NCBI RefSeq assembly: GCF_022771645.1
Contig: NZ_JALFCU010000031.1
Span: 11,117-75,116, forward strand
DNA from: Selenomonas sp.
GTDB lineage: Bacteria; Bacillota; Negativicutes; Selenomonadales; Selenomonadaceae
Reading direction: 5' to 3'
Length of the DNA stretch: 64,000 nt
The notes under the pieces are model-generated. The model did no database searches. It was not told the DNA's origin and saw only the letters and a list, made by a program, of their open reading frames with translations. A program made the position numbers and the translations under genes. Within the stretch, counting starts at the first letter, position 1; every line of letters starts with the position of its first letter. This document shows, one piece after another, positions 1 through 8,100 of this stretch.

Positions 1-1085
1 TCGAGGCCGGCGCGCTTCGCAGGATTGTTCGTCATGAGACGGATGCTCGTGAGGCCGAGGTCGGCGAGGATCTGCGCGCCGATGCCATAGTCGCGGAGGT
101 CCGGCGCAAAGCCGAGCTCGACGTTCGCCTCGACCGTGTCCGCGCCGTGATCCTGCAGCTCGTACGCGCGCATCTTGTTCGCGAGGCCGATGCCGCGCCC
201 TTCCTGCCGCATATAGAGCACGACGCCTTCGCCTGCATCCTCGATTTTCTTCAGCGCAAGATGCAGCTGGTCGCCGCAATCGCAGCGCATCGAGCCGAGC
301 GCATCGCCCGTCAAGCATTCGCTGTGCACACGCACGAGCACGTTCTTCTTGCCGCGCACGTCGCCTTTGACGATGGCGAGGTCGCACTTGTTGTTCAGTT
401 TGTTCTCATATGCATGGATGCGGAAATGGCCGTACTTGCTCGGAAAATCGACGTCCGCCACCTCATGCACGAAATTTTCCGTGCGCTTGCGGTACTCGAT
501 GAGCGACTGCACCGTGATGATGTGGAGGCCGTGCTGCTTCGCGAACTCCAGCAGGCGCGGCGTGCGCATCATGTGGCCGTCGTCGTCCATGATTTCGCAG
601 CAGAGGCCGAATGGGTTCAGTCCTGCGAGTTTCGCGAGGTCTGTCGTCGTCTCCGTATGGCCGGCGCGGCGCAGCACGCCGCCCTCGACGGAGCGCAGCG
701 GGAAGACATGCCCGGGACGGCGGAACGATGCCGGCTTTGCCTTCGGATCGTAGAGCGCGCGCACGGTCTTCGCGCGTTCGAATGCCGAGATGCCCGTCTC
801 CGTATCGTACGCATCGATAGACACCGTGAACGCCGTCTCGTGGTTGTCCGTGTTGTTCGTCACCATCTGCGGAATCTGGAGCGCGTCGAGCCGCGCGCCA
901 TCGATGGGCGTGCAGATGAGGCCTTTCGCGTATTTCGCCATGAAATTGATGGCCTCCGGCGTCACATGATCGCCCGCAATGATGAGATCGCCTTCGTTCT
1001 CGCGATCCTCGTCATCGACGACGACGACCATCTTGCCCGCCTTGATGTCTTCGATGGCCTGTTCGACCGTTGCAAAATCTGCCAT
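1..1085 (-). CDS. ribBA: Bifunctional DHBP synthase / GTP cyclohydrolase II, 3' end cut by window edge
   Basis: This enzyme starts riboflavin synthesis: its N-terminal half makes 3,4-dihydroxy-2-butanone 4-phosphate from ribulose 5-phosphate, and its C-terminal half opens GTP. About 361 codons are visible and roughly 40 C-terminal residues should lie beyond position 1. The DHBP synthase motif DDEDRENEGD sits at residues 24-33. The zinc-binding SECLTG...RCDCG segment of cyclohydrolase II lies near residues 253-268 and RQEGRGIGL near 293. The ATG at 1085 has an AAGGGGG ribosome site seven bases upstream. It follows ribE by 17 bp, so it is the third gene of the operon driven from the FMN riboswitch. 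The next gene is likely ribH, outside the window. Confidence 0.96.
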   Translation of the reverse strand, partial: MADFATVEQAIEDIKAGKMVVVVDDEDRENEGDLIIAGDHVTPEAINFMAKYAKGLICTPIDGARLDALQIPQMVTNNTDNHETAFTVSIDAYDTETGISAFERAKTVRALYDPKAKPASFRRPGHVFPLRSVEGGVLRRAGHTETTTDLAKLAGLNPFGLCCEIMDDDGHMMRTPRLLEFAKQHGLHIITVQSLIEYRKRTENFVHEVADVDFPSKYGHFRIHAYENKLNNKCDLAIVKGDVRGKKNVLVRVHSECLTGDALGSMRCDCGDQLHLALKKIEDAGEGVVLYMRQEGRGIGLANKMRAYELQDHGADTVEANVELGFAPDLRDYGIGAQILADLGLTSIRLMTNNPAKRAGL

Positions 1086-1102
1086 ATGAAATCCCCCTTG
1101 GG

Positions 1103-1819
1103 TCAAAATCCGTTTTCGAGCAAAAATTCTTTCGTGATCGCACCCGCGGAAGGTGACGATGTACGTTTTGTTGCGTCGTGCAAGGGACTCCCCCCACCGC
1201 TTCGCGGTCCGCCCCCCCTCGGAGAGGGGGGCTGGAGAAATCCGGGCACCGTCAGGAATCGTTCGACGTACTTGCCGAGGATGTCCGTCTCGATGTTCAC
1301 GCGGCTGCCCGCTTTCTTCGTGTGCAAGTTCGTCGCCTCGAGCGTGTGCGGGATCAGCGAGACGGTGAACGCATCGTCCGTGACAGATACGACCGTCAGG
1401 CTGATGCCGTCGAGCGCGACGGAGCCTTTCTCGACGATGCCGCGCACAAGCGTCGGCGCGGCCGTCACGCTGAGGAGCAGCGCGTTTCCTTCCCGCGTCA
1501 AGGTTTCGACCATCCCCGTGCCGTCGATATGCCCCGAGACGATGTGGCCGCCGAGGCGCGCCCCGACAGCGAGCGCCCGCTCGAGATTCACGGGGCTATG
1601 GACGGCGAGGCCGTCGAGCGACGTCCGCCGCACGGTCTCCGGCATGACGTCCGCCGTGAAGCCGCGTGCATCAAAGGACGTCACGGTTAGGCAGATGCCG
1701 TTCACGGCAATGCTGTCGCCGATGTGTACATCCTCGAGCACGCGCTGTGCGTCAATGGCGAGCCGTCCGCCGCCGATGCGCCGGACGCGGCCGAGTTCTT
1801 CTATGATGCCGGTGAACAT
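1103..1819 (-). CDS. ribE: Riboflavin synthase alpha chain, with an in-frame repeat near the C-terminus
   Basis: It dismutates two 6,7-dimethyl-8-ribityllumazines to riboflavin. The protein is 238 aa with the diagnostic N-terminus MFTGIIEELG and two lumazine-binding repeats (about 1-95 and 96-190). The ATG at 1819 follows AAGGAGGTG; an open frame continues further upstream but has no good start. The family is usually 205-220 aa. The excess here is residues about 196-225 (PPSPRGGGPRSGGG...), which is the translation of a dispersed repeat that also occurs at 18008-18067. After it the frame resumes with ITKEFLLENGF, which resembles the usual end of Firmicutes riboflavin synthases. So the gene looks like a normal ribE that has absorbed a repeat in frame; whether it is still fully active cannot be seen. 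Confidence 0.95.
   Translation of the reverse strand: MFTGIIEELGRVRRIGGGRLAIDAQRVLEDVHIGDSIAVNGICLTVTSFDARGFTADVMPETVRRTSLDGLAVHSPVNLERALAVGARLGGHIVSGHIDGTGMVETLTREGNALLLSVTAAPTLVRGIVEKGSVALDGISLTVVSVTDDAFTVSLIPHTLEATNLHTKKAGSRVNIETDILGKYVERFLTVPGFLQPPSPRGGGPRSGGGSPLHDATKRTSSPSAGAITKEFLLENGF
1184..1233. repeat. Dispersed GC-rich repeat, copy 1 (inside ribE)
   Basis: The segment carries a GACTCC-like edge, a CGCTTCGCGG core and a CTCGGAGAG-containing inverted pair of C- and G-runs. The same arrangement in the same orientation occurs at 18008-18067. The two copies share the edges and core but differ in the length of the C/G runs. Similar short repeats are common in Negativicutes and Clostridia genomes (recollection, not searched). 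It is read through in frame by ribE. Confidence 0.7.
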
Positions 1820-1838
1820 CCGGACACCTCCTTCTGCG

Positions 1839-2966
1839 TCATGCATTCCGCTCCACATAGCCCGTCAACAGCACGTCGCCGCCGACGCTTTCCGCCGTGA
1901 GCTGCGTGAGCTGCACGCTGTCCGCGAGCTGCGCAAAGCCTTCGCCTTCGACGGGCGTCTTCGCTGTGCGCCCTCCGACGATCTTCGGCGCGACGAACGC
2001 GTGCACCTTGTCGACGAGCCCGGCCGCGAGCAGCGAGAAATTCACCGTGCCGCCGCCCTCGACGAGGACGGAAGCGATCTCCCGCCGGCCGAGCTCTTGC
2101 ATCAGCTGCACAAGGTCGACGTGCGACCCAGTGCCACACGTCAAAACGTCAACGCCGTGCGCGCGCAGTGCCGCGACGCGTTCCTCGGGCGCGGCCTCCG
2201 TGACGGCGACGATCGTCTGCGCCTGCCCGTCCGTCACGACGTTCGACGTGAGCGGCAGGCGCGCGTTGCTGTCGACGATGATGCGGACGGGATTCTTGCC
2301 CGTGCGATCCGGCAGCCGCGTCGTGAGGCTCGGATCGTCCGCGAGCGCCGTGCCGATGCCGGCAAGGATCGCGTCGTAACGGTCGCGGAGCTCGTGCACG
2401 CGCAGCCGCGCGGCCTCGCCCGTGATCCACTTCGATGCGCCCGACGCCGTCGCGATCTTGCCGTCGAGCGTCATCGCCGTCTTCAGCACGACGAACGGCC
2501 GCCCGGTCGTGATCCAATGGAGGAACACCTCGTTGAGCTGCCGCGCTTCCGCTTCACAGACGCCGACCGTCACCTCGACGCCGGCGTCGCGCAAAATCTG
2601 GATGCCTTTGCCCGCGACGAGCGGATTCGGATCGCTCATGGCCACGACGACACGGCGGATGCCAGCATCGCGCACGGCGACGGCGCACGGCCCCGTGCGG
2701 CCGACGTGCGCGCACGGTTCGAGCGTCACATAGAGCGTCGCGCCTTTCGCGAGGTCGCCCGCCATGCGGAGCGCGTGGACTTCGGCGTGCGGCGTGCCGG
2801 CTTTCCGATGCCAGCCCTCCGCAACGATGCTGCCGTCCCGGACGATGACGGCCCCGACGAGCGGGTTCGGGCTCGTCCGCCCTTCCGCGTTGCGCGCGAT
2901 GCGCAGCGCCTCGCGCATGAACATTTCATCTCGTTCGCGCTGTCTTGCGTCCTCCAGCAACGTCAT
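1839..2966 (-). CDS. ribD: Bifunctional riboflavin deaminase / reductase
   Basis: RibD deaminates and then reduces the pyrimidine intermediate of riboflavin synthesis. The 375-aa protein has an N-terminal cytidine-deaminase-like domain with the zinc site HAEVHAL and PCAHVGRTGPC, and a C-terminal RibD/dihydrofolate-reductase-like domain with VEGGGTVNFS. The ATG at 2966 is preceded by GGAGGAGGG; a much longer open frame upstream runs back through the terminator and riboswitch and is not coding. It is the first gene of the operon, followed 19 bp later by ribE. Expression is expected to fall when FMN binds the upstream riboswitch. Confidence 0.97.
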   Translation of the reverse strand: MTLLEDARQRERDEMFMREALRIARNAEGRTSPNPLVGAVIVRDGSIVAEGWHRKAGTPHAEVHALRMAGDLAKGATLYVTLEPCAHVGRTGPCAVAVRDAGIRRVVVAMSDPNPLVAGKGIQILRDAGVEVTVGVCEAEARQLNEVFLHWITTGRPFVVLKTAMTLDGKIATASGASKWITGEAARLRVHELRDRYDAILAGIGTALADDPSLTTRLPDRTGKNPVRIIVDSNARLPLTSNVVTDGQAQTIVAVTEAAPEERVAALRAHGVDVLTCGTGSHVDLVQLMQELGRREIASVLVEGGGTVNFSLLAAGLVDKVHAFVAPKIVGGRTAKTPVEGEGFAQLADSVQLTQLTAESVGGDVLLTGYVERNA

Positions 2967-2977
2967 CCCTCCTCCAC

Positions 2978-3012
2978 AAAAAAAGCGCCACGGAATTGCA
3001 ACTCCGTGGCGC
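2978..3012 (-). terminator. Intrinsic terminator of the FMN riboswitch
   Basis: Reading the minus strand, GCGCCACGGAGTT and AATTCCGTGGCGC form a 12-13 bp stem around a very short GCA-type loop, followed by seven T residues. It sits between the FMN aptamer and the ribD ribosome site, where the expression platform of a termination-type riboswitch is expected. Confidence 0.9.
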
Positions 3013-3042
3013 CTGTTTTTTCTGCGTAGAAAAAACGCCCCT

Positions 3043-3172
3043 CTTTTCCCATCCAGACTCATGATGCATCGCATCAAATACTGTCGGCCCTGGAATCGCA
3101 CCAGATCCTGCTCTCCTGCGAGAGCTCGCGGGCTGTACCGCCGGTGGGGATTCTCACCCTGCCCCAAAGAGT
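3043..3172 (-). promoter_or_regulatory. FMN riboswitch (RFN element)
   Basis: On the minus strand the conserved RFN blocks appear in order: GGGGCAGGGTGAGAATCCCC, ACCGGCGGT, AGCCCGCGAG, GGATCTGGTGCGATTCCAG, GGCCGACAGT and AGTCTGGATGGGA. This is an essentially complete aptamer immediately upstream of ribD. FMN binding is expected to favour the terminator at 2978-3012. All recognisable core positions look intact. Confidence 0.96.
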
Positions 3173-3185
3173 TCGTTCGTGTGTT

Positions 3186-3214
3186 ATTGTAGCACAACGT
3201 TCCTGCAAATGCAA
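3186..3214 (-). promoter_or_regulatory. Sigma-A-type promoter of the ribDE-BA operon
   Basis: On the minus strand, -35 TTGCAT (3209-3214) and -10 TACAAT (3186-3191) are separated by exactly 17 bp. Transcription would start close to 3179, just before the riboswitch aptamer. Confidence 0.8.
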
Positions 3215-3237
3215 CGATGACAAACATTGTGTGCGCG

Positions 3238-3906
3238 TCAATTGCCGCGCAGTTCGCCCACGTCGATGAGGTCGAGCTGCTCCGGCGCGAGGCCTTCCGC
3301 CGCTTCCTGGTCGCTCGGCAGCGCGGGCAGGTCGTCAAGCGAGCCGAGGCCGAACGCCTCGAGGAACGCGTCTGTCGTCGCGTAAAGAATCGGACGGCCG
3401 ATGGCCTGCTTGCGGCCGGCTTCTTCGATGAGGCCGTATTCGATGAGGCGCGCGAGCGATTTTTCGATGCGCACGCCGCGGATCGTCTCGATCTCGGCTT
3501 TCGTGATGGGCTGGCGGTACGCGATGATCGAGAGCGTCTCCATCGTCGGCGTCGTGAGCTTGTTGTCAAGTACAGCCGTGAGCTGCTCGAGGATGGCGTA
3601 GTACTCGGGCTTCGTCACGAGCTGCAGGCCGCCGGCGACTTCACGGAGCGTCAGTGCGCTCGCACGCGCTTCGAGCGCGTCCTGGAGTTCGTTCGCCGCC
3701 GCGTCGATCTCGTCGGGATGGAGGCCAAGGATGCGCTGCAACTTGTCGTAGCGCACGGGATCGCCGGCCGCGAACAGCACGGCTTCGAGCGCCTGCACGC
3801 GGTTCGGCGGAGCAGCGCTCTCCGCCGCTGGTTTCTCTCGTTCTGGTTCCGGCACGAGCGCCGTTTCATCCGACGCCATTTCCTCCGGCGTCACCAGGTT
3901 CTGCAT
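3238..3906 (-). CDS. scpB: Segregation and condensation protein B
   Basis: ScpB is the winged-helix (kite) subunit that binds ScpA and Smc in the bacterial condensin. The 222-aa protein has a charged, proline-containing N-terminal extension of about 38 residues followed by the ScpB core (ALEAVLFAAGDPV; IAYRQPITKAEIETIRGV). The ATG at 3906 lies inside the scpA reading frame, giving a 41-bp overlap; a GGGAGG sequence lies rather far (14 nt) upstream, so a later Met at codon 10 is a possible alternative start. It is the last gene of the long block that ends just before the riboflavin promoter. Confidence 0.94.
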   Translation of the reverse strand: MQNLVTPEEMASDETALVPEPEREKPAAESAAPPNRVQALEAVLFAAGDPVRYDKLQRILGLHPDEIDAAANELQDALEARASALTLREVAGGLQLVTKPEYYAILEQLTAVLDNKLTTPTMETLSIIAYRQPITKAEIETIRGVRIEKSLARLIEYGLIEEAGRKQAIGRPILYATTDAFLEAFGLGSLDDLPALPSDQEAAEGLAPEQLDLIDVGELRGN

Positions 3907-4642
3907 TTCCGTCTGAGCCGCCTCCCTTCCCTGTCTTCCGTTCGATCATGAGGTCGCGATACGTTCCCGCCTGCCGCACGGCGATGCTGCCGAGGCGCAG
4001 GAGCTCGAGGAGCGCGAGGAACGACGTCACGAGGCTCGCGACGTCGCCCGCGCGGAACGTCTCGTCGAAGCGCACGCGCGGCCGTTTGGCAAGCGCCGCC
4101 GCGATTTCTTCCATGCGGTCCTGTACACGCATCGGGTCCGGCGTGACAAGCGCATCGGGGATCGCGAGCTCCTCGCCGACGCGCACGGCCATGCCGTACG
4201 CCGCGAGGAGCTTTGCGAGCGACAGGCCGCCCGTCAGGACGTGATGCGCGGGGATCTCCATCGGCGGCCGCGCGCAGTAGCGCCCTTCACGGTCAGCGAT
4301 GTCCGCGAGCGCACGGCTCGCCTGCTGGTATTTGCGGTACGCGAGGATGCGCTCGACGAGCTCCTTGCGCGGGTCTTCCTCTTCTTCCTCGTCCGCGGCG
4401 ACCGGCGATTTCGGCAGCATCATGCGCGACTTGATGGCGAGCAGCGTCGCCGCCATGACGGCGAACGAACTCGCGACCTCGATGTTGAAGCGCTGCATGG
4501 CCGCGAGGTAATCGAGGTATTGCTGCGTGAGGAGCGCGATCGGGATGTCGTAAATGTCGATCTTATTCTTCTCGATGAGGTGCATGAGGAGGTCCATCGG
4601 CCCGTCGAACGCATCGAGATGGATTTCGTACGTTTCCGCCAT
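3866..4642 (-). CDS. scpA: Segregation and condensation protein A (kleisin)
   Basis: ScpA is the kleisin that bridges the Smc heads. The 258-aa product opens with YEIHLDAFDGPMDLLMHLIE, the conserved ScpA N-terminal helix, and has a winged-helix C-terminal part (FRAGDVASLVTSFLALLELLRLGS) that contacts the Smc cap. An acidic linker, EEEEEDP, lies near residues 85-91. Its 3' end overlaps scpB by 41 bp, so the two are probably translationally coupled, and the M50 protease gene ends only 3 bp upstream of its start. Confidence 0.95.
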   Translation of the reverse strand: MAETYEIHLDAFDGPMDLLMHLIEKNKIDIYDIPIALLTQQYLDYLAAMQRFNIEVASSFAVMAATLLAIKSRMMLPKSPVAADEEEEEDPRKELVERILAYRKYQQASRALADIADREGRYCARPPMEIPAHHVLTGGLSLAKLLAAYGMAVRVGEELAIPDALVTPDPMRVQDRMEEIAAALAKRPRVRFDETFRAGDVASLVTSFLALLELLRLGSIAVRQAGTYRDLMIERKTGKGGGSDGNAEPGDAGGNGVG

Positions 4643-4645
4643 GAC

Positions 4646-5272
4646 TCAGAAGAAGATGCCGAGCAGCATCGTGAACAGCTGCCAGATCATCTTCTGCATC
4701 GGCACGAACACCCAGTCGAGGATCGGCGTCATGAGGAAGACGATGAGGATGAGGAAGCTGTAGCGCTCGAGACGGTCGAATTGGTACGCGAGGTCTCGCG
4801 GCAGCAGCTCGCGCAGGATGTGCGAGCCGTCGAGCGGCGGAATCGGGATCATGTTGAAAATCGCGAAGTTGATGTTGTAGATGATGATGAGCCGTACGAC
4901 ATAGAGCGTCCCCGTCGTCGGATAGCCGAGCACCTGGGTATACAGCACGAGCAAGAACAAAAACACGAACGCCGTGACGAGATTCGCGGCCGGCCCCGCG
5001 ACGGAGACGAGGATGTCGTCGCGGCGCGGCTGCTTGAAGTTGTTTGGGTTGATCGTGACGGGCTTCGCCCATCCGAAGCGCACGAGGAACAGCATCAAGA
5101 GGCCGATCGGATCGATGTGTGCGCGCGGGTCGAGCGTCAGCCGCCCCATGAGGCGTGGCGTGAAGTCGCCGAGTGTGACGGCCATGCGCGCATGCGCGTA
5201 CTCATGGACGACCATGGCGATGATGAGGCCGGGGATGCCGGCGATGAGCGAGAGGATGGAAAAATCTGACAT
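4646..5272 (-). CDS. Site-2 protease family (M50) membrane metalloprotease
   Basis: The 208-aa polytopic protein contains the zinc motif HEYAHA (HExxH) in its first membrane segment and a DPRAHIDPIG motif further on, both typical of the short YwhC/M50 site-2 proteases next to scpA in Firmicutes. About five hydrophobic segments are visible. The family cleaves substrates within the membrane; the substrate here is unknown. It ends 3 bp before scpA and begins 23 bp after the NUDIX gene, so it belongs to the same operon. Confidence 0.9.
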   Translation of the reverse strand: MSDFSILSLIAGIPGLIIAMVVHEYAHARMAVTLGDFTPRLMGRLTLDPRAHIDPIGLLMLFLVRFGWAKPVTINPNNFKQPRRDDILVSVAGPAANLVTAFVFLFLLVLYTQVLGYPTTGTLYVVRLIIIYNINFAIFNMIPIPPLDGSHILRELLPRDLAYQFDRLERYSFLILIVFLMTPILDWVFVPMQKMIWQLFTMLLGIFF

Positions 5273-5295
5273 ATACGCTCCTGTTGTGTTGTGTG

Positions 5296-5841
5296 TTATT
5301 TCTTCAGCGCATCGTTTGCCATCAGGATGGCGACGATGGACTTCGCATCGAAGATGCGGCCGTCGCGCACCATGGCCACGGCTTCCGCGAGCGGCAGCTT
5401 GACGACGTTGAGGAACTCGTCGTCGTCCGGGTGCATCTCGCCGGGCGTGAGGCCTTCGGCCTTGTAGATGTGAATGTATTCGTTCGAAAAGCCGACCGTC
5501 GTGCCAATCGTCGTAAGCTTTTCAATGTTTTCCGCCGTGTAGCCCGTCTCCTCCGAGAGCTCGCGCACGGCGCAGACGTACGGGTCTTCGTCCGGCGCAT
5601 CGAGCTTGCCGGCCGGGATCTCGAGCGTCACGCGCTGCACGGGATAGCGGTACTGACGCACGAGGATGACTGTGCCATCCGGCAACATCGGCAGCACGGC
5701 CGACGCGCCTGGATGCTTGATCCACTCGCGCGGCGCCTGCTCGCCGTTCGGCAGCAACGCCGTGTCGCGCTTGACGTGTAGCAGGCAGCCGTCATAGACG
5801 TCCTCGCTCTTCACGGTTTTCTCGATCAAGTCTTCATACAT
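5296..5841 (-). CDS. NUDIX hydrolase, ADP-ribose pyrophosphatase type
   Basis: The 181-aa protein has a Nudix box around RELSEETGYTAENI, preceded by EIPAGKLD, as in the NudF/YqkG group that hydrolyses ADP-ribose to AMP and ribose 5-phosphate. The box appears to have one extra residue between the Gly and the first Glu. The ATG at 5841 has a GGAGG eight bases upstream; the open frame upstream of it overlaps recN and is not used. Substrate specificity is inferred from family resemblance only. Confidence 0.9.
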   Translation of the reverse strand: MYEDLIEKTVKSEDVYDGCLLHVKRDTALLPNGEQAPREWIKHPGASAVLPMLPDGTVILVRQYRYPVQRVTLEIPAGKLDAPDEDPYVCAVRELSEETGYTAENIEKLTTIGTTVGFSNEYIHIYKAEGLTPGEMHPDDDEFLNVVKLPLAEAVAMVRDGRIFDAKSIVAILMANDALKK

Positions 5842-5866
5842 AATGGATTCCTCCCAGAAATGATGC

Positions 5867-7585
5867 TTATTTCCGTTTTGCAAACGCCGCTTTCTTCTGC
5901 CGTGCGTGCGCGACCATCTCGCGCGCGTTGTCGAGCGAGGCGGCCGAGACGTCCGAGCCCGAGGCCATGCGCGCAATCTCGTTGATCTCCTGCGCGTCCG
6001 TCAGGCGGTGGACTTCCGTGACCGTGTGGCCGTCCGCCGTGTGCTTCGCGATGTAGAGATGCACGTCGGCCATGCAGGCGATCTGCGGCAGATGCGTGAT
6101 GCAGAGCACTTGCTTGTACTGCGCGACGAGCGCGATGCGCTCTGCGACCATCTGCGCCGTGCGACCGCCGATGCCCGTATCAATCTCATCGAACACCATG
6201 CTCGGCACAGAGTGGTCGCGCGCGGCCGACACGGCCTTGATGGCGAGCGCGATGCGCGAGAGCTCGCCGCCCGAGGCAACTTTCGCGAGCGGCTTCGGCG
6301 CTTCGCCCGGATTCGCGGAAAACGTCATGCGCACGTCGTCCGCGCCGCGCGCGCCGAACGGCGCCGCCCCTTCGAGCGGCGCGATCTCAATGGCGAAGCG
6401 CGCTTTTGGCATGCCGAGCGCCGCGAGCTGCGCGCCGATGTCCTTCGTGAGCACGGCGGCGCTCTTCTTGCGTTCCGTCGTCAATGCATCGGCGCAGACA
6501 CGCAACTGCTTTTCTGCGGCGGCGATCTCCTGCTCGAGCTTCGCGATATCCTCGTCGTAGTTCTCGATGGCCGCAAGTTCCTGCTGCACGTTCGCCTGAT
6601 GCTCGAGCACGTCTGCGACCGTCGCGCCGTACTTCTTGCGGAGCTTGTCGATCGTGTCCATGCGGCTCTGCAGCTGGTCGAGGCGCTGCGGGCTGAAGTC
6701 CATGGACTCGCCGTAGTCGCGGATCTCGTAGGATGCTTCCTGCAAAGAAATCTCGGCATCCGCAACCATCTTCTGCGCATTCGAGAGGCTGTCATCGTAG
6801 CGCGCGACATCGTCGAGCGCCTTCTTGACGCCTGCGATGGCCGAGAGGACGCCGAGGCCGCTGCGGCTGTCATTTGCGAGCAGGCCGTACGCCGTCTGCA
6901 CGCTGTCAGAAATCTTTTCCGCGTGCGACAGCTTGCGGATTTCTTCGTCGAGGCGGTCGTCTTCGCCGACTTGCAATTTCGCGCTTTCGATTTCCTGATC
7001 CTGCCATCGCAGCATGTCGAGGCGCTGTGCATAGTCGCGCGCGTCCTGCTTGCGCTCGTCGAGCGCCTTGCGCTGGTCGTTCCAGAGGCGGTACTGCGTG
7101 CGGTACGCTGCGAGCGCATCGGCGACAGCGGCGCTTTCATGGTCGAGCAGCTCGTACTGGCTCGCTTCCTTCAGCAGCGCGAGGTTCTCGTTCTGCCCGT
7201 GCACATCGACGAGGAACGCGCCGATCTGCTTCAACACGGCGAGCGTGACGTGGCAGCCGTTGACGAGCACGTTGCTCTTCCCTGCGCGCGCGACCTGGCG
7301 CGTGATGATGAGCGTCGCGTCCTCGCAGTCGATGGCCTGTTCCGCGAGATACGCGAGGAGCTCCGCCTGTCCGTCCACGGAAAAGACGGCCTCGACGCGC
7401 AGCCAGTCGCAGCCCGTGCGGATGGCGTCCGCCGTCACACGACGGCCGAGCACGGCGCCGAGCGCATCGATGAGGATGGATTTGCCGGCGCCCGTCTCGC
7501 CCGTCAGGATGTTGAGCCCGGCGCCGAACGCGATCTCGACGTGTTCGAGCAACGCGAAATTCCAGACCGTCAGGGATTTCAGCAT
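5867..7585 (-). CDS. recN: DNA repair protein RecN
   Basis: RecN is an SMC-like ATPase recruited early to DNA double-strand breaks. The 572-aa protein has the N-terminal Walker A GETGAGKSILIDALG (residues about 29-43), long central coiled-coil stretches, and a C-terminal half with LSRIALAIKAV signature-like residues and the Walker B region VFDEIDTGIGG. Length matches the family (550-580 aa). It directly follows argR (18 bp), an arrangement widespread in Firmicutes. No SOS operator was recognised in front of it. Confidence 0.96.
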   Translation of the reverse strand: MLKSLTVWNFALLEHVEIAFGAGLNILTGETGAGKSILIDALGAVLGRRVTADAIRTGCDWLRVEAVFSVDGQAELLAYLAEQAIDCEDATLIITRQVARAGKSNVLVNGCHVTLAVLKQIGAFLVDVHGQNENLALLKEASQYELLDHESAAVADALAAYRTQYRLWNDQRKALDERKQDARDYAQRLDMLRWQDQEIESAKLQVGEDDRLDEEIRKLSHAEKISDSVQTAYGLLANDSRSGLGVLSAIAGVKKALDDVARYDDSLSNAQKMVADAEISLQEASYEIRDYGESMDFSPQRLDQLQSRMDTIDKLRKKYGATVADVLEHQANVQQELAAIENYDEDIAKLEQEIAAAEKQLRVCADALTTERKKSAAVLTKDIGAQLAALGMPKARFAIEIAPLEGAAPFGARGADDVRMTFSANPGEAPKPLAKVASGGELSRIALAIKAVSAARDHSVPSMVFDEIDTGIGGRTAQMVAERIALVAQYKQVLCITHLPQIACMADVHLYIAKHTADGHTVTEVHRLTDAQEINEIARMASGSDVSAASLDNAREMVAHARQKKAAFAKRK

Positions 7586-7603
7586 ACGATGGTCACGCTC
7601 CTC

Positions 7604-8083
7604 TCAGCGGTTTTCCGCATCTTTTACCATGGCGTCCAAGAGCGACAGCACTTCCGGCACAGCGTCTTTCGGCTTGATGACGAGCAGGATGTTGTCGTCG
7701 CCCGCGATCGTGCCGATGACCTGCGGCCACTTCGCATAGTCGATGGCGGACGCCACGGCGTTCGCCGCGCCTGGCATCGTCTTGACGACGATGAGGTTCT
7801 CACTCGCGTCGACGCCGAGGACCGTGTCGCGAAACAGCCGCGCGATGCGGCTCGCCTGGAAAAAGCCCGCGCCCTCCGCGTGCACCGCCGGCACGGCGTA
7901 GCGGTAGCGCCCGCGCCCCATCGGCACTTTCGTCAGCATGAGCTCCTTGATATCGCGCGAGACCGTCGCCTGCGTGACATCAATGCCCTCGAGGCGCAGC
8001 GCCTCCGTCAGGTCTTCCTGCGTCTCGATGATGCGTCGGGACAGGATTTCCCGGATCTTTTCGTAGCGTTCTTCTTTTTTCAA
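7604..8083 (-). CDS. argR: Arginine repressor
   Basis: ArgR/AhrC is the hexameric arginine-responsive regulator of arginine metabolism. The 159-aa protein has the N-terminal winged-helix domain with VTQATVSRDIKEL, the DNA-recognition helix motif, and a C-terminal domain with GDDNILLV where arginine binds and trimers form. The start is a TTG at 8083, ten bases after GGAGG. That ribosome site is embedded in a perfect inverted repeat (8086-8100), which might modulate translation. It lies in the conserved tlyA-nadK-argR-recN block. Confidence 0.96.
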   Translation of the reverse strand: MKKEERYEKIREILSRRIIETQEDLTEALRLEGIDVTQATVSRDIKELMLTKVPMGRGRYRYAVPAVHAEGAGFFQASRIARLFRDTVLGVDASENLIVVKTMPGAANAVASAIDYAKWPQVIGTIAGDDNILLVIKPKDAVPEVLSLLDAMVKDAENR

Positions 8084-8085
8084 AA

Positions 8086-8100
8086 GAGGAGGACCTCCTC
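8086..8100 (-). promoter_or_regulatory. Palindrome overlapping the argR ribosome-binding site
   Basis: On the minus strand GAGGAGG-T-CCTCCTC is a perfect 7-bp inverted repeat that contains the GGAGG used by argR and overlaps the last base of the nadK coding region. As RNA it could form a 5-bp stem with a 5-nt loop and mask the ribosome site. A regulatory role is inference. Confidence 0.45.

Noticed and set aside
1839..3569. A 576-codon ribD frame extending through the riboswitch
   Set aside because: The first 200 codons translate the FMN aptamer, promoter and terminator. The ATG at 2966 with GGAGGAGGG is the real start.
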